DNA of 64,000 bases from Sodiomyces alkalinus F11 (lineage: Eukaryota; Ascomycota; Sordariomycetes; Glomerellales; Plectosphaerellaceae), in the NCBI RefSeq assembly GCF_003711515.1, contig NW_021167093.1, positions 608,643-672,642 of the forward strand, given 5' to 3'. Under the pieces are notes generated by a model. The model did not search any database. It was not told the origin of the DNA and saw only the letters and a list, made by a program, of their open reading frames with translations. Made by a program: the position numbers and the translations under genes. Positions 49,601 through 60,180 of the stretch are shown here, one piece after another. The first letter of the stretch is position 1, and the number at the start of each line of letters is the position of its first letter.

Positions 49601-49960
49601 ATAACCAATAATTACGATGTTATTAATAGAGTTAGAACTACTTACTCTTATAAAGGCCGTTAAGGAGACGTTATTTATTAGTCGGATATTAAGGGATCTA
49701 AAGCTTCGGTTAGATTAATAATAACTATAGCTATACTACGATAATTAGTAGACTATTAACCTTATTAATAAGAAGGTATAACAGCTACGAATAAGGCTAC
49801 GGTATATCGATATTTATAACTAGTAGGCGCGCTAGTTAGAATAATAAGGTCTATTTAAGGTTATATATATTAATATAAGGGATATAATCACGGACGGCTT
49901 AATAAAGGTATTACCGGAGGCGGGGATTAAATAACTATAATAATAGCTTAATTTAACAGA
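46660..49960 (+). pseudogene. Copia 1 pol: integrase, reverse transcriptase, RNase H
   Basis: Integrase core with D at 47101 (FVIDVYIGYT), D at 47233 (RADSE) and E at 47338 (NGVIERIRG), the last two 35 codons apart, so DD35E is intact. RT active site YIDN at 49000-49011 (YVDD before RIP), followed by RQFLGIKV near 49110. The RNase H/C-terminal region about 49330-49925 has RPDIVFAY, VSDASFGDN and RKSSQGYTIKLFGG, then DIITDGLIKVLP near 49875. Between integrase and RT (about 47730-48480) is a Thr/Ala/Pro-rich linker. Many in-frame TAG/TAA. Confidence 0.85.
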
Positions 49961-50524
49961 TTAAATGGATCGTATCGAGTAGTTAAAATCACTATACGAA
50001 GAGATCGAACACGCTAAAGCTATAATAATAATAAGGGCCCCTAAGGGCGTAGTAGATCTAATAGATATAGATCCGATTAAGTAGATCCGGCTAATTAGGT
50101 TTAAGGAACTAATTAAGATAGATATAAATTAAACGGTTAAATAAGGCGGATTTAGATCCCTTTTATAAGGGCGTTTTTTCCCTTAACTATTAATTTTACG
50201 ATAGAAAAGTTAAGAGTATTTAGTTTAAACCGAAGCCTCTGATTAGTTAGTTAACCTAGAAAGACCTACCTTAACTAAGTATAGGCAGGATCACGACGTG
50301 GTCTATAGGGGATCTAGGGGGGATCTACTCCCTAACTAAGGGCTTCGGACCTCGAGTATCAGGATATAACAGGGGCGGATACCGGAAAAGACCGGATAGG
50401 ATCTAAATGATATAGTACCTATAACAGAGTCTTCACCACCTAAATTAAGGGTATAAGAGACTTACACGGATATAACTTAATATAATACACACACACGAGA
50501 TTTCTGCTCTACTAAGTTAATCAT
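49961..50524 (+). other. 3' non-coding region of Copia 1, possible 3' LTR
   Basis: Includes a short inverted pair (CCCTTTTATAAGGG near 50159) and a CA-rich run ACACACACA near 50490. RIP density falls toward the right, where the Myb island begins. No gene. Confidence 0.4.
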
Positions 50525-50575
50525 TTAAGTGCCTATTTGACGTGCGACAACGGTCTAACACAGTTACAATTGTAC

Positions 50576-50638
50576 ACAATTGCCTCAATCAATTTTGACC
50601 TATTTTGTGATGATTTTGACTACGCTTTATCTAATAGT
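50576..50638 (+). repeat. 62-bp segment shared with 56184-56246
   Basis: Both contain AACCTATTTTGTGA or GACCTATTTTGTGA and end GCTTTATCTAATA. About 84% identical by eye. Most differences are CpA/TpG-to-TpA in the 56-kb copy. It lies at the left edge of the Myb island. Confidence 0.75.
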
Positions 50639-51528
50639 AACCACTTTATCTCCTACCTCTCCCGGTGTTATTGCATCTGCCACCTCCTTTCCCATCCCTC
50701 TGCCTTTGATGCACCAACCATCATTTCCCCCACCATGCGTGCTCAAATCACTGGCAGCCATTGCCGCAATGCGTCGCCCACCTCTGATTTCCCGTGTTAT
50801 TATATACCACTTGAAGCGATTAATGCTATGCTCGGAGCATCGTCACGGCGCCACATTGCGTTAACACAAGACTAGGACAACCCAGATGGCGCCCGCCAGC
50901 TCAAGTTTTCGCCTTCCTCTGTGCTTAAGTACCAATTGTCCAGAGGGTTGTCAGATGGATTTATTTAGCATTGTGGCGCGCCAACCTCGCTCTATCAGGA
51001 AGTTAAATGTGGCATCATGGACGACTCCATTATGTCCGGCGAATGCCTGTCACGCTTTAGTCCCCAGATAATGGACGGACGGACGGTAGCTCCACCCTCC
51101 CGTCAGATGGGCGTTTCTTCTCCTGTTGCGTATTTGATACGTCCCCTCTTGCTCACTTCTGGCTTGGAGCCACGCCTAACCTTGTTCACTTTCATCTTGA
51201 CGTATAGGGCAACTGAGCCAGCCTTTCCACTTGGCTCGCCAAAACCTACGACATGTCCGCGTTCCCCTGCCAAGCCACGTCAAAGTTTGACACAAATCCT
51301 CATATGGGTGTAGCTACATATAAGCCCCAACTTGGTGCCCTGAGCCCCTTCGACCGTCTTCGTCGATCATCCTGCTCATGTTCATGATTTCGGGCTACAT
51401 AAGTCGCAGCACCGTACCACTTTACCCCCGTTTGACTGGAGCGTCGGCCCCAAACCGTTAGAGGCTATTTTGTCTCCTGTCTCGAATCATCACTTCCTCG
51501 TCTCTCGAATCAACATTTCAGACTGATC
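50639..51528 (+). promoter_or_regulatory. Upstream region and 5' UTR of the Myb gene
   Basis: Normal dinucleotide content. A CATATAAG TATA-like box lies at about 51317-51324. A pyrimidine-rich TCTCC/TCTCGAATCA stretch (51470-51520), repeated twice, precedes the ATG and fits a fungal 5' UTR. The ATG has A at -3. Open frames at 50537-51313 overlap in several phases and show no family features, so I regard them as chance or possible uORFs. Confidence 0.45.
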
Positions 51529-52440
51529 ATGACGCACCGAAGAGGGCCGTGGACACAACAAGAAGACGCCTGTCTGATGCGACTAGTCGGCGATCCGGGC
51601 CCTTTGAACTGGGTCCGCATCTCGAATACATTGGGCACGCGGACTCCCAAGCAGTGCAGGGAACGCTATCACCAGAATCTCAAACCATCGTTAAATCACG
51701 AGCCGATAACCCCCGAAGAGGGCAGGCAAATCGAAATGCTCGTCAACGCCATTGGTAAGAGGTGGGCCGAGATTGCACGTAAACTCAATGGGCGGAGCGA
51801 CAACGCCGTGAAGAATTGGTGGAACGGCAATCAGAACCGCAGAAGGCGACATGATCGGAGAAGAGCCCATCATGCAACATATGGCTTTAAATATGAGAAC
51901 AGCTCATATTCTCATTGCAGCTCTCTCCAGGGGTCCTTGTTCCCCCCTAGTCCCATCTCGAATAGGCTCCCGTATCCGAACCACCGCAACTCATCCCCAA
52001 ATCATCTGTCCATCCTCGGCAATGCATACGCCGGATATCACTGCGTTTCGAATCTACCATCCCCCTCTTCAACGGCCTCACCAAGGAGTGATATACTAGA
52101 CGTCGACCCGACATGTCTTTCTGATTCGGGGTCATGCTACACAACATCCTCGCATGAAATCTATATGCGTGTTTCACCGCCAGTTCAACTGCCTCCCCTT
52201 CGAAACGTTGCCACTTCGGATTCCGTACCACGCTCTCTTCCGGGTGTTGGCTCATTACTCCATTCCAGTGGCCACCCGACGGAGACCGTTGGCAGTCGTC
52301 AGCCACCTACTCCCAGCAACCCTTTTCTCCCCCTGGATAATCAGTTTGTATCTGAGTCTTCGCAGTTCTCGGGTGCCAGTTTTCATGCGTCTGGGAACAG
52401 GGACGCGAGGATGGCTGTTCAACAGTTGGTGAACCAATGA
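51529..52440 (+). CDS. flbD-like: R2R3 Myb-type transcription factor, FlbD-like
   Basis: Nuclear DNA-binding regulator, 303 residues, single exon. The first Myb repeat (about residues 4-54) has W8, W28 and Y47 in the tryptophan positions, with GPW and NWVRIS. The recognition-helix region reads RTPKQCRERYHQNLKPSL. The second repeat (about 57-107) has W79 and W97-W98 and the very conserved RSDNAVKNWWNG, then a basic run RRRR. This matches the Aspergillus FlbD / Neurospora Rca-1 group, which controls conidiation. The remaining ~195 residues are Ser/Pro-rich and disordered, with no domain, as is usual. No in-frame break, no intron needed, normal codon use. It stands alone between a Copia element and a LINE tail, so any neighbour relation is lost. 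A species-specific FlbD paralogue is possible instead of the orthologue. Confidence 0.9.
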   Translation: MTHRRGPWTQQEDACLMRLVGDPGPLNWVRISNTLGTRTPKQCRERYHQNLKPSLNHEPITPEEGRQIEMLVNAIGKRWAEIARKLNGRSDNAVKNWWNGNQNRRRRHDRRRAHHATYGFKYENSSYSHCSSLQGSLFPPSPISNRLPYPNHRNSSPNHLSILGNAYAGYHCVSNLPSPSSTASPRSDILDVDPTCLSDSGSCYTTSSHEIYMRVSPPVQLPPLRNVATSDSVPRSLPGVGSLLHSSGHPTETVGSRQPPTPSNPFLPLDNQFVSESSQFSGASFHASGNRDARMAVQQLVNQ

Positions 52441-52808
52441 TTGGGGCGACTTTTGCGTACATTAAACATCACGTCTCGGCTCCAGGGACGTCGAATTACG
52501 AGGATTGGAATAGGGAAACAGTTGGTTCATTATGCAGACATGGAGTTATGTCATGTCCTGCCGATCAATTTGTAATTGCTACTCTGACAGCGGGAAAGAA
52601 AAGATGAATTCCAGCGGTTGTGCTCAGATCAGTTTTCGATACAGATAAAATCCAAAGGGCGTACTCACTCTACGCTACTAGAATGGCACTGAGGAAGCAA
52701 AGGCTGTTCTAGGGAGACAGTTTGGAATACTATTCTATAGCGCCGTGACTATAGCCTTGAACTCCCTGGGTGCCGTATTGAATTTGTCCGTATAGAAGGT
52801 ACGGAATC

Positions 52809-52809
<1 letters not shown>
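52441..52809 (+). other. 3' flank of the Myb gene
   Basis: Non-RIP sequence, probably 3' UTR and terminator region, with no gene. The island ends at the TTA microsatellite. Confidence 0.5.

Positions 52810-52904
<95 letters not shown>
52810..52904. repeat. (TTA)n microsatellite, about 31 units
   Basis: Uninterrupted TTA/ATT run of 95 bp. It is the tail of the inverted LINE-3 fragment that follows, read on the plus strand, and is much longer than the tails of other copies. Confidence 0.95.
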
Positions 52905-52905
<1 letters not shown>

Positions 52906-53690
52906 TTACTCCGCTTTACTATCTAGTCTATAAGAGCCTAATTTAGACTATACGATCCTTCTTAGGTAGCTATAAAGGGGAAAACCCGAGATCCCGGGAA
53001 AAACCTTTATACTTATCCTTAGTTAGAGTAATACCGCTATAAGGCCGATATAGCCCCGGTTCGTCTCCTTGATATATCTAGATTATACCTTTAGGCTAGT
53101 AGCTAATAGGAAGGGTAGTAGGCTATAGTTCGGGTTAGCCTAGGCCGGTTATTATTAGTAAGGGAGCGGGGGGCTAAAAGGGTACCGCGGCGTCTTCGCT
53201 ATATAGCGGCCGCGGTACGCTATCTCCGGCCTCCTTATATCCCCGGGGACTATTCTTATTATCCTTTCTATTTAATGAATAAAAAGGAAAGGTAAGGCAG
53301 GCGTTTCTGCTTCTCTTGGGGGGGGTAGGTGCCTGCTATATCCGGCGGTAGGCAGAAAGAGTAAGGCTCCGCCTATACCCGTAAAAATAGTAGATAGTCA
53401 ATAGAAGATAAGGTTCTCTTCCTTTTCCTCTTTTCCTTTCTATAACGTTATAAAGCTTATTATAGGTTTTTCTTATTACGTTCCCGTTTACGGTCTTATA
53501 GGCTTACCGTTGCCGTATCGTACTAACTAGTAATATCTTTTTAGTTCTCTGTTATTATTTTCCTATATAATTATAGTACGTGGTTTGTAGCTTATAGGTA
53601 GATAATGTTATAGTACCGCGGGGTTAACTAGGTAGTATAATAGTATTAAGTACTAATAAATATAATAGAGGCCAGTTATTTAGACTATAC
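52905..53690 (-). repeat. LINE-3 3'-end fragment (repeat R), longest inverted copy
   Basis: Reverse complement of about 800 bp of LINE-3, from the segment TACTACCTAGTTAACCCCG (near 53630) through the GC-rich block to the (TAA)n tail. It aligns with 43500-43551 and 45890-46620. 5'-truncated at about 53690. It ends at the 3' flank of the Myb gene. Confidence 0.75.
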
Positions 53691-55365
53691 TAATTGGTTA
53701 TTCCGATTGTAGTTTGATTGTGGACCTACTTTTCTAACTTAATAAAATTTAAGATCCAGTTTACCACCTATAGCCTCTATTGTTAATTCGACTAAACCAC
53801 CTACCTATCTTTATAACCTTAATCTATTAGGTAATTTACGTATTAGTTAATTTACCTATTAGTTAAGTTATCTATTAGTTAATTAATCTATTAGTTAATT
53901 AATCTAGTAGTCGATTAGCTAATTACACGGCGATAGCGTTTCTACCGCCTATCTTCTTTACCTTAGGCTACGAAGATTTTAACGATCTTTTAGTATCCGT
54001 AAATAACTACGTAAAGGAATACGGATCCGCTATTATAATCCGACGATCTTCTAATAAGGATACAAGCGGCCGATACCGACGGAAGGAGCTTTACTACGAT
54101 CGCGGCGATAGCGAGCGTGAATCCTAAGCTATTAGCGCTCGCCTAAACACGACCTTAAGGAAGGTTTGATATCCTTTTACTATAGTTATAACCTTTAAGG
54201 ATAATCGCTAGTTTATAGATATCTCGAACTCCGAATATAACCACGATACCACCCTCGATATAGCCTTTTATCTAATCTATCGTAAGAGGACCTAGTCCTT
54301 AGATTAACGTAATAAGATACATTAACACTTTAAGACTAGCCTTACCTCCGCCCGAGATATTACGGCGATTATAAGGGAGAAATACCCGAACTAGATCTAG
54401 GTACGTGCCGATATCTATAACGAGATATCCAAAGGTTGAAAGGAGTCTCTTATAGGGTATACACCTATATAAGCCCTTATCTTAAGTTCTATAATCGTGG
54501 TATTAAGTACTTTATACCCTAGTTAGGTGGCCGTATTATAGGAATCCTTTAGACGATACTATAATACGAAGAGATATAGAAACGTAACCCTAAGATTATT
54601 TTTATAGATAATATATATAAAACTAACCGCTTTAATATACTACTAATAGATATCTATAGGACCCCGAATGTCGGGTTTATATTTAATATCGGATTTACCT
54701 TAGTTAATAGGGAAGATAAGGAGATATATATATACTTAATACAACGTCTTACAGAGCTACGTTACTAACCAATACTCCCGCGCCTATACGTTATTATTAT
54801 TAACCTGAATCGCGCTTTAAAGAAGGCTATCACGACTATATAGGACGACGTGTATTAATAGATCTGCTTATAGTACATTAATAAGAACCTTACTAGTAAA
54901 GTTAAGGATAGATAGTATTAGGACGGCGATCTCCAAGAATAATAACAGTAACGGCAGGCGTTTAAGGCTTAAAACGCGCCTTTTTTTAGCGGGCTTACTC
55001 TTATAGACTAGGAAGTAATCTAGCACGTTACCCTCCTAAGAGGAGCGGAGATTATATGTAACCCTCGCGGCTTCTAAATAATATAGAATAAGGACAATCA
55101 CCACGTCTATTAACCACGGGCGCGTAACGAGAGTAAAATCGATAAAATAACTAAGATAGCGACTGTAACTACCGCCTCCCTTCCGGGATACTATTATAGC
55201 GGCACCGTAATATCGGCGCTACGGTACGACTAGAGGAATTAATAGATAGCGTTATCCCAACTTCGAACACGTATAATTCTTAACGGACCCACTTTTCGTA
55301 CTATAGACGCGCCCCCCCCCTTAGGGCAGGATACCGCGCGGAACTGATATAAGACTAAAAGGGGA
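53691..55365 (+). mobile_element. MULE-type DNA transposon remnant
   Basis: Contains a MULE transposase with a FAR1-like N-terminus. 53820-53925 holds about five loose tandem copies of CTATTAGTTAATTAAT, which may be subterminal repeats. I could not identify a matching terminal inverted repeat on the right side. RIP-altered. Confidence 0.65.
53950..55320 (+). pseudogene. MULE transposase with FAR1-type DNA-binding domain
   Basis: Cut-and-paste transposase of the Mutator superfamily. The FAR1/WRKY-GCM1-like zinc region shows RRSSNKDTSGRYRRKEL near 54040 and, further on, DISNSEYNHDTT near 54220, typical of HNH/NHD in FAR1. The core begins near 54595 with the first catalytic Asp (IFIDNIYKTNRFN, D(C/G)TYKTN before RIP), followed by VGFIFNIGFTFVNRED and YLIQRL. 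The second Asp (NLNRALKKAI, from D/N) is near 54815. Broken by RIP stops. Confidence 0.75.
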
Positions 55366-56055
55366 CCACCGCGCCCCCTAAAACCGAGAGTAGCTAAAAT
55401 TAAGGCAGAAATTCAGGCCTTACTAGCTAATAGGACTACGATTAAATAGGTTATTAAGCTAGTAGAGAAACTAATTACGATATATAGTATCCGTAATAAC
55501 GCCGGTATAATACCGCTAGTATACCTATACGCTTCCGTCTACTAAGTTATCTAAGAGGAACTCTCAAAAGATATAAGCGGTATAAAAGAGACCTAGGCTA
55601 ATATTATAGCCCGGGCTCCCGCGGCGGTACCGCTATAGGACCCCGCCCCCTTTAAAGTAATCCCCGCTAAATATTACTGGGAACTAATCGTCCGCTAAGG
55701 AACCCTCCCCGAGGACTAGCCCCTTAAAGCTAGCACACTAAAGGAAATTATCTAAGCTATAAACGCTATAATTACCTGATACGATACCGTAGCAGTATAG
55801 AAGCTACCTAGCGGAGATATCTACTTTACCTTTACCGAAAGGGTATAGTAGTAGGCCACCTATAAGGAGTAATAGATTAAGAAAGCCTGTAGTAAAGGAG
55901 CCGCCCTAGCCGCACGCACCTACCCTACGCTTTACTAAGGCTATCCCTTAAAAGGTCCTTAGTGCCCTATCCGAAAAAGACCTACTAGTATCTTTAGTAA
56001 GGCCTGAATTTCTGCCTTAATTTTAGCTATTCTCGATTCTAGGGGGCGCGGTGGT
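55366..56055. mobile_element. 690-bp unit bounded by ~58-bp inverted repeats
   Basis: Arms at about 55366-55423 and 55999-56055 are reverse complements (ACCACCGCGCCCCCTA and its complement at the outer ends, CAGAAATTCAGGCCTTAC inner) with only a few mismatches. Between them a plus-strand frame broken by RIP stops reads KLPSGDIYFTFTERV near 55800, resembling the gag-like ORF1 of fungal LINEs. The left arm is itself the beginning of that frame. It may be a foldback/non-autonomous element or a head-to-head rearrangement of one sequence. Confidence 0.55.
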
Positions 56056-56260
56056 CTCTGTCAAACAGACCATAGTTTTTTTCGGTTACGTAATAATCCG
56101 GGTGGATACCTGCAGAATCTTTACCACTAATATTACAGTGGCAGGAATTCTCTAACAGTCCTCACACAGTGATAATAGGACATAATTACCTTAATTAATT
56201 TCAACCTATTTTGTGACGTTTTTGACCATGCTTTATCTAATAATTAAGAGTCTTACTTAC
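56056..56260. other. Weakly mutated segment, partly shared with the Myb island
   Basis: Retains CpA and TpG (for example CAAACAGACC and CTCACACAGTG). 56184-56246 aligns with 50576-50638. No gene. Possible LTR edge of Copia 2 or a relic of host sequence. Confidence 0.5.
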
Positions 56261-56399
56261 TAATTGAAAATCTACCCTTTACCCTTATAACTACCGATTA
56301 AAAAGCTATCTAGCCGTGCTAGTATAGCGTATTAATCTATAACTATTAAGATATCGGAGTATAAGCCTATACCTATAAAATCTATCGCGATTAGAAGCT

Positions 56400-58790
56400 C
56401 TAGCATAGCCACTACGAATCTACGGCCGTTAATAACGAAGTCTAGGAATATCTACGCTCTAACGATTCTATTTCCCCTCCTTAAAAGCCTATTTTACCCT
56501 CCTACGCTAACTTCTAGCCTTCGCACGTAACCCTATAAGCAGAAGCTATGCCCTTATAGTGGTTAGATCTAACACCTACTAGGCAGCGCGTCTACGATTC
56601 GGCGATATAACGCTAGAAGATATAAAGGGATAACTATACTAAGTACGTTAAGGATATTAGGACTATTTTAAGCTAGCAGACTAATACTATCGACTAAAGC
56701 TGCAAGCTACTACTATGTAACGCCACGCCTAAAGAGGTGTTTAAAGCCGTCCGCCGCGATACTGCTTACAATATAACTCCCCGCCGCGTTAATACCTATG
56801 AAGAGTATAACGAACACGTTTATACGTACTATTAACTCTTAAAACGTTATAGGAGTAGTTATCGAGATAGCAGGAGCTGCTATAACGCCTTAAGAAGGTT
56901 AATTCGAAGCTCGTAACATATATCTAGGTAGCAGACTTCTTTAGAGGCGTGTGTATAATAACTAGGCGTAACTGGACCGAAGCCGAGGGACGCTTGTTAG
57001 ATAAGAAAGTAATACTCTCCAAGGACCTTTATACCCTTAGTTGGAAATATATCGAGACTAGACTAAAGACTAAGGAAAACGCGGTAGCCACCGCACTATA
57101 GTATTCCTTATACTATATACTAAAAGCGAAAAGGGCGATAATACCTTAGATACCACGGCTGAGCCTAAGAAGGGTAGCAGTAGGACGAATAAAGCTAAAA
57201 TTCCTGTAGCTATATCTTTTACTACTTTAGCTAACCGTTCTTCTTCTAAGCGTTGTTAATCTACCCTATAAAGAGGGTAGATATACCGCGTATACGCTAT
57301 ACCTAGTCACGATATTAACGCCTGCTTCTATCTATTCCCGGAAACGATATATAACGACTAGTCTCCTTTCAAGAGCACTAAAATAATAGTCTAACGGATC
57401 CTTAAATATAACCCCGCGATACGCGCGGAAGTAGAAGAACTACGCGTTATAAAAAAGGTAAAGAAGGATACTAGTCGGGACTCTATATAGCTTAAAAAGG
57501 CGTGACTCGCTCTTAGTAGTATTTCCTACGCCGCTAGCTTTATCATAGGAGCCGCTATTACTAGCTACCCTCTTCGAGCCTTTACTATCCTTAATTTCAG
57601 CGGTATAATCTATATCTTTAGCGATTTCCCCCGCTTTTCTAATTTTACCTTAGCCACGCAGGGAGACTACCTAGTTATAGGTAGCTTGTCGTTACCTATT
57701 AAAGGTTACTGTAACGTAACCGTAAGAATAAACAGACTAATAGAATGCCTTAATTTTAGACTATTAAACGTTTTATACTACGAAGATTTTACCCATAATT
57801 TAATCTTAAAATAACGGTTATAACTACGAGGATATTAGTAGGATTAGAAGCCACTAAATAATAACTGCCTTTGCTATGCCGACGGATCTATACTATGCTA
57901 GCTAAGTTATCACTTCGATTAGACCGTTATTAAGTACGTGCCCTGCGATTCTAACTAATGTACGGCTACTTTTCTAGGCTTTTCTTCTACCCGAAAATCG
58001 ACGATATAATATCTAAGCACTATAGAGGGTATCTTATAGTATCTACGGCTAGGGCACGCTGGCTCTAAGCCGCTTAGGCACCTAGAAGAGTAGACGTAGA
58101 GGGTTAAGATTAAGGCACTAATAATCATCGACTACGTGGCCTATAAGCTCGTAAAGATAAAACGGTATATTAGTAGGCACCCTTACACGGTACTAACCTA
58201 TATAGGGGAATGGTAGGCAATTAATTTTACGGATGTTAAACGAATATCCGATAAGAATTCGCGGTTTATATATTTTACCGACCGTTATAGTGGCTTTACG
58301 GCTACCTATATTATAAAGAGTAAAATAGTAGCGGATATCCTCGTAATAATTAAGGAATTCCTCGCCTAGATAGACCGTTAATTAGACTATAAGGTGCGCG
58401 TTTTCGAAGCTAATAATAAGCTAACTTAATCCTATGATATTATCTAATTTCTGCGCTAAGAGGGTATCCTTTTAAAGGTATCTGCTGCCAATACTTAAGC
58501 GTAGAATAGGGGTGCCGAACGTGTTACTACTGTGGTGCTTTCGAAGGGTTATATAATAAATATCCACGTAAAGCTCCCGCCGTTTATATAGCCTAAGGCT
58601 ATTCCTATAGCTATATACGTCTATAATCGTAAACCGCGAAGGTAGTAAAAGGATTAGAAAACGCTATACGAGATTCTCTTTAAAAGGAAGCCGATTTTAT
58701 TATATCTTCGAGCCTATAGTAATAAGGCGTACGTAGTAAATAAGGACGTCTAAAAGGGCACTAATAATCTATCAAATTGTATTGCTCCTC
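56400..58790 (+). pseudogene. Copia 2 gag and integrase part of the polyprotein
   Basis: The gag region (about 56590-56930) has the Arg/Tyr-rich helical pattern of Copia gag. The pre-integrase part shows LRLGHAGSKPLRHLEE near 58045. Integrase D at 58232 (NFTDVKR), D at 58412 (now AAT, FEANNKL) and E at 58517 (NRGAERV). The last two are 35 codons apart, a DD35E arrangement. The second Asp is now Asn by RIP. Frameshifts between gag and integrase are likely, as the frame changes near 56900-57200. Confidence 0.75.
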
Positions 58791-58792
58791 GT
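58788..58792 (+). repeat. Probable left target-site duplication of the chromovirus
   Basis: CTCGT just before the LTR start TATTACGGG. The right copy lies outside the window, so this is a prediction. Confidence 0.4.
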
Positions 58793-58998
58793 TATTACGG
58801 GCTATAGCCCGCAGAATAGTCCCTAGCAGTGGCCGGGACTAAGAAGCACAGACCTCCTAGCAAGGTCCGTGCAATTCTATACGTACTTAGCCGTCTATAT
58901 ACCGCGTAGACTTTTCCCTTCCTCTTTTCCTTCCTTAGTTTAAATAATCTATATTCTCGGCCTTAATACGTGAATAACTTTTAATAAGCCGTTATATA
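58793..58998 (+). repeat. 5' LTR of the chromovirus
   Basis: Starts TATTACGGGCTATAGCCCG, an inverted repeat at the very start and a RIP-altered TG. It ends at about GTTATATA before TTCGAACTCG. About 205 bp, close to the 214 bp of element B, with a similar start. No second copy in the window, so the right edge is approximate. Confidence 0.65.
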
Positions 58999-59239
58999 TT
59001 CGAACTCGTAAGATTATAAGCTTTAACGCTTATATAGAAGGAGGTCCTAGTCATTTCGCCCCGAGTCCACTAAGGGGCTAAGGGTAAATCGCGGGGACCT
59101 TATATAATAATTTCGACGAACGCGTGTTATAACGCGTATAGGAAGCGGTAAGGATATATATCGCCCCTATTTATAATATAATCGCTGGCCTATAAGTAGC
59201 CTTTAAAAGGTCTTAACTTAACCCGTACCTTATACCCAC

Positions 59240-60180
59240 CACGCACCCGATACCTACCCTAATCGTTACGCCCTTGCCTTTACCTAGGCTGCTAGAGGCA
59301 GAGACTACTATACCTATTCCGCTACCGCCGCTAGCACCTATACTTTTATACCGGGTATAGCAGGTCGCTATACCCGTAAAATTTAGTAGAAAACGCACGG
59401 AATACACCGCCTAATCCTAGGCTATACGACTAAAACTTAAACTTAATAGGCCGCTATTCCGTAGTAATAAGGAGGCGTGGTACTTAATTAACGCGTGCTT
59501 AGATACTTAGCCTTAGTAGGTGGTTAGCACCTTCTTCGGTAACGGAGGTATAAATAGTGAATTTAACGCGGAGGAATTTATAGCCTACCTCGACTGTACG
59601 TATAAGGACCGTAACGAATAAGGTCGCGCTATTAACGTCCTTAGAGCGATAAAGTAAAAACCCGACTAGCCGTTCGCGCGCTTCCTACCGACTTCTGAAA
59701 GGAACCTAGCGTAAGTAGGAGACTATAACTAAGTAGACTATATTAAAATATCGTTCCTTGACGGCGCCCTAAACGATAAGCTATATAATAGCCTAGTAAT
59801 AGCCGACCTCCTCGATACCTACTCTAAGTGGGTCGATAAAGTATAGACGATCGCGTAGAGATAGGAAGGCGTTAGTAAGTCGTACCGACTAATTCCTATC
59901 GCCCGTAAACTAGCTAAGAACCTAACGGCGATATCGCTATAAGTAGAGTTAATAAGGTCGGTAAGTCTAAGGGGACTTAATAAAAACCTAACCGCTACGC
60001 GAATATCACGTGCTAGAACTATTAGAAGAAGGGCTACGTCTAACGGTACTATAAGAGTAAGAAGGATACGGTAGCCCGAATATCCCCTTAAGAGGAGGAA
60101 CCCGAAGACGTTCCCGAGGATACCGAAGACTCGGAAAAAGAGTAACTCTAGTACGAAATTAGGTATTAGAGCCGACGGTG
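59240..60180 (+). pseudogene. Chromovirus gag
   Basis: Capsid-type protein. Starts in a Pro/Ala/Thr-rich region (59240-59400), then a Ty3-type capsid core, with AWYLINACLDTQP-like pattern near 59480, TFFGNGGINSEFNAEEFI near 59530, and LNDKLYNSLVIADLLDTY near 59770. A zinc knuckle is not clear in the basic tail. Frame broken by TAA/TAG only in most of it. The short minus-strand open stretch at 59213-59407 is a shadow. Confidence 0.65.

Larger units (their letters stand above)
46641..50524 (+). mobile_element. Copia-type LTR retrotransposon 1, 5'-truncated
   Basis: Coding runs from a pre-integrase segment through integrase, RT and RNase H. The 5' LTR and gag are absent, lost at the junction with the LINE-3 tail at 46640. 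The 3' part (49960-50524) is non-coding and may include the 3' LTR, ending near TTAATCA at 50517-50523, but no second LTR is present to prove it. RIP-altered throughout. Confidence 0.75.
56261..58792 (+). mobile_element. Copia-type LTR retrotransposon 2, interrupted by the chromovirus
   Basis: Gag-like region about 56540-57050, a pre-integrase region, and integrase about 58000-58790. The frame is cut at 58792 by the LTR of the Gypsy chromovirus. The RT part should continue beyond that element, outside the window. RIP-altered. Confidence 0.75.

Noticed and set aside
50537..51313. Several 60-112 codon frames upstream of the Myb gene
   Set aside because: They overlap in different phases, with no domain, and lie in a plausible promoter/5' UTR. 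Part is the repeat shared with 56184-56246.
51549..52437. Frames of 60-119 codons on both strands within the Myb gene
   Set aside because: All overlap the Myb coding frame, which has strong domain evidence.
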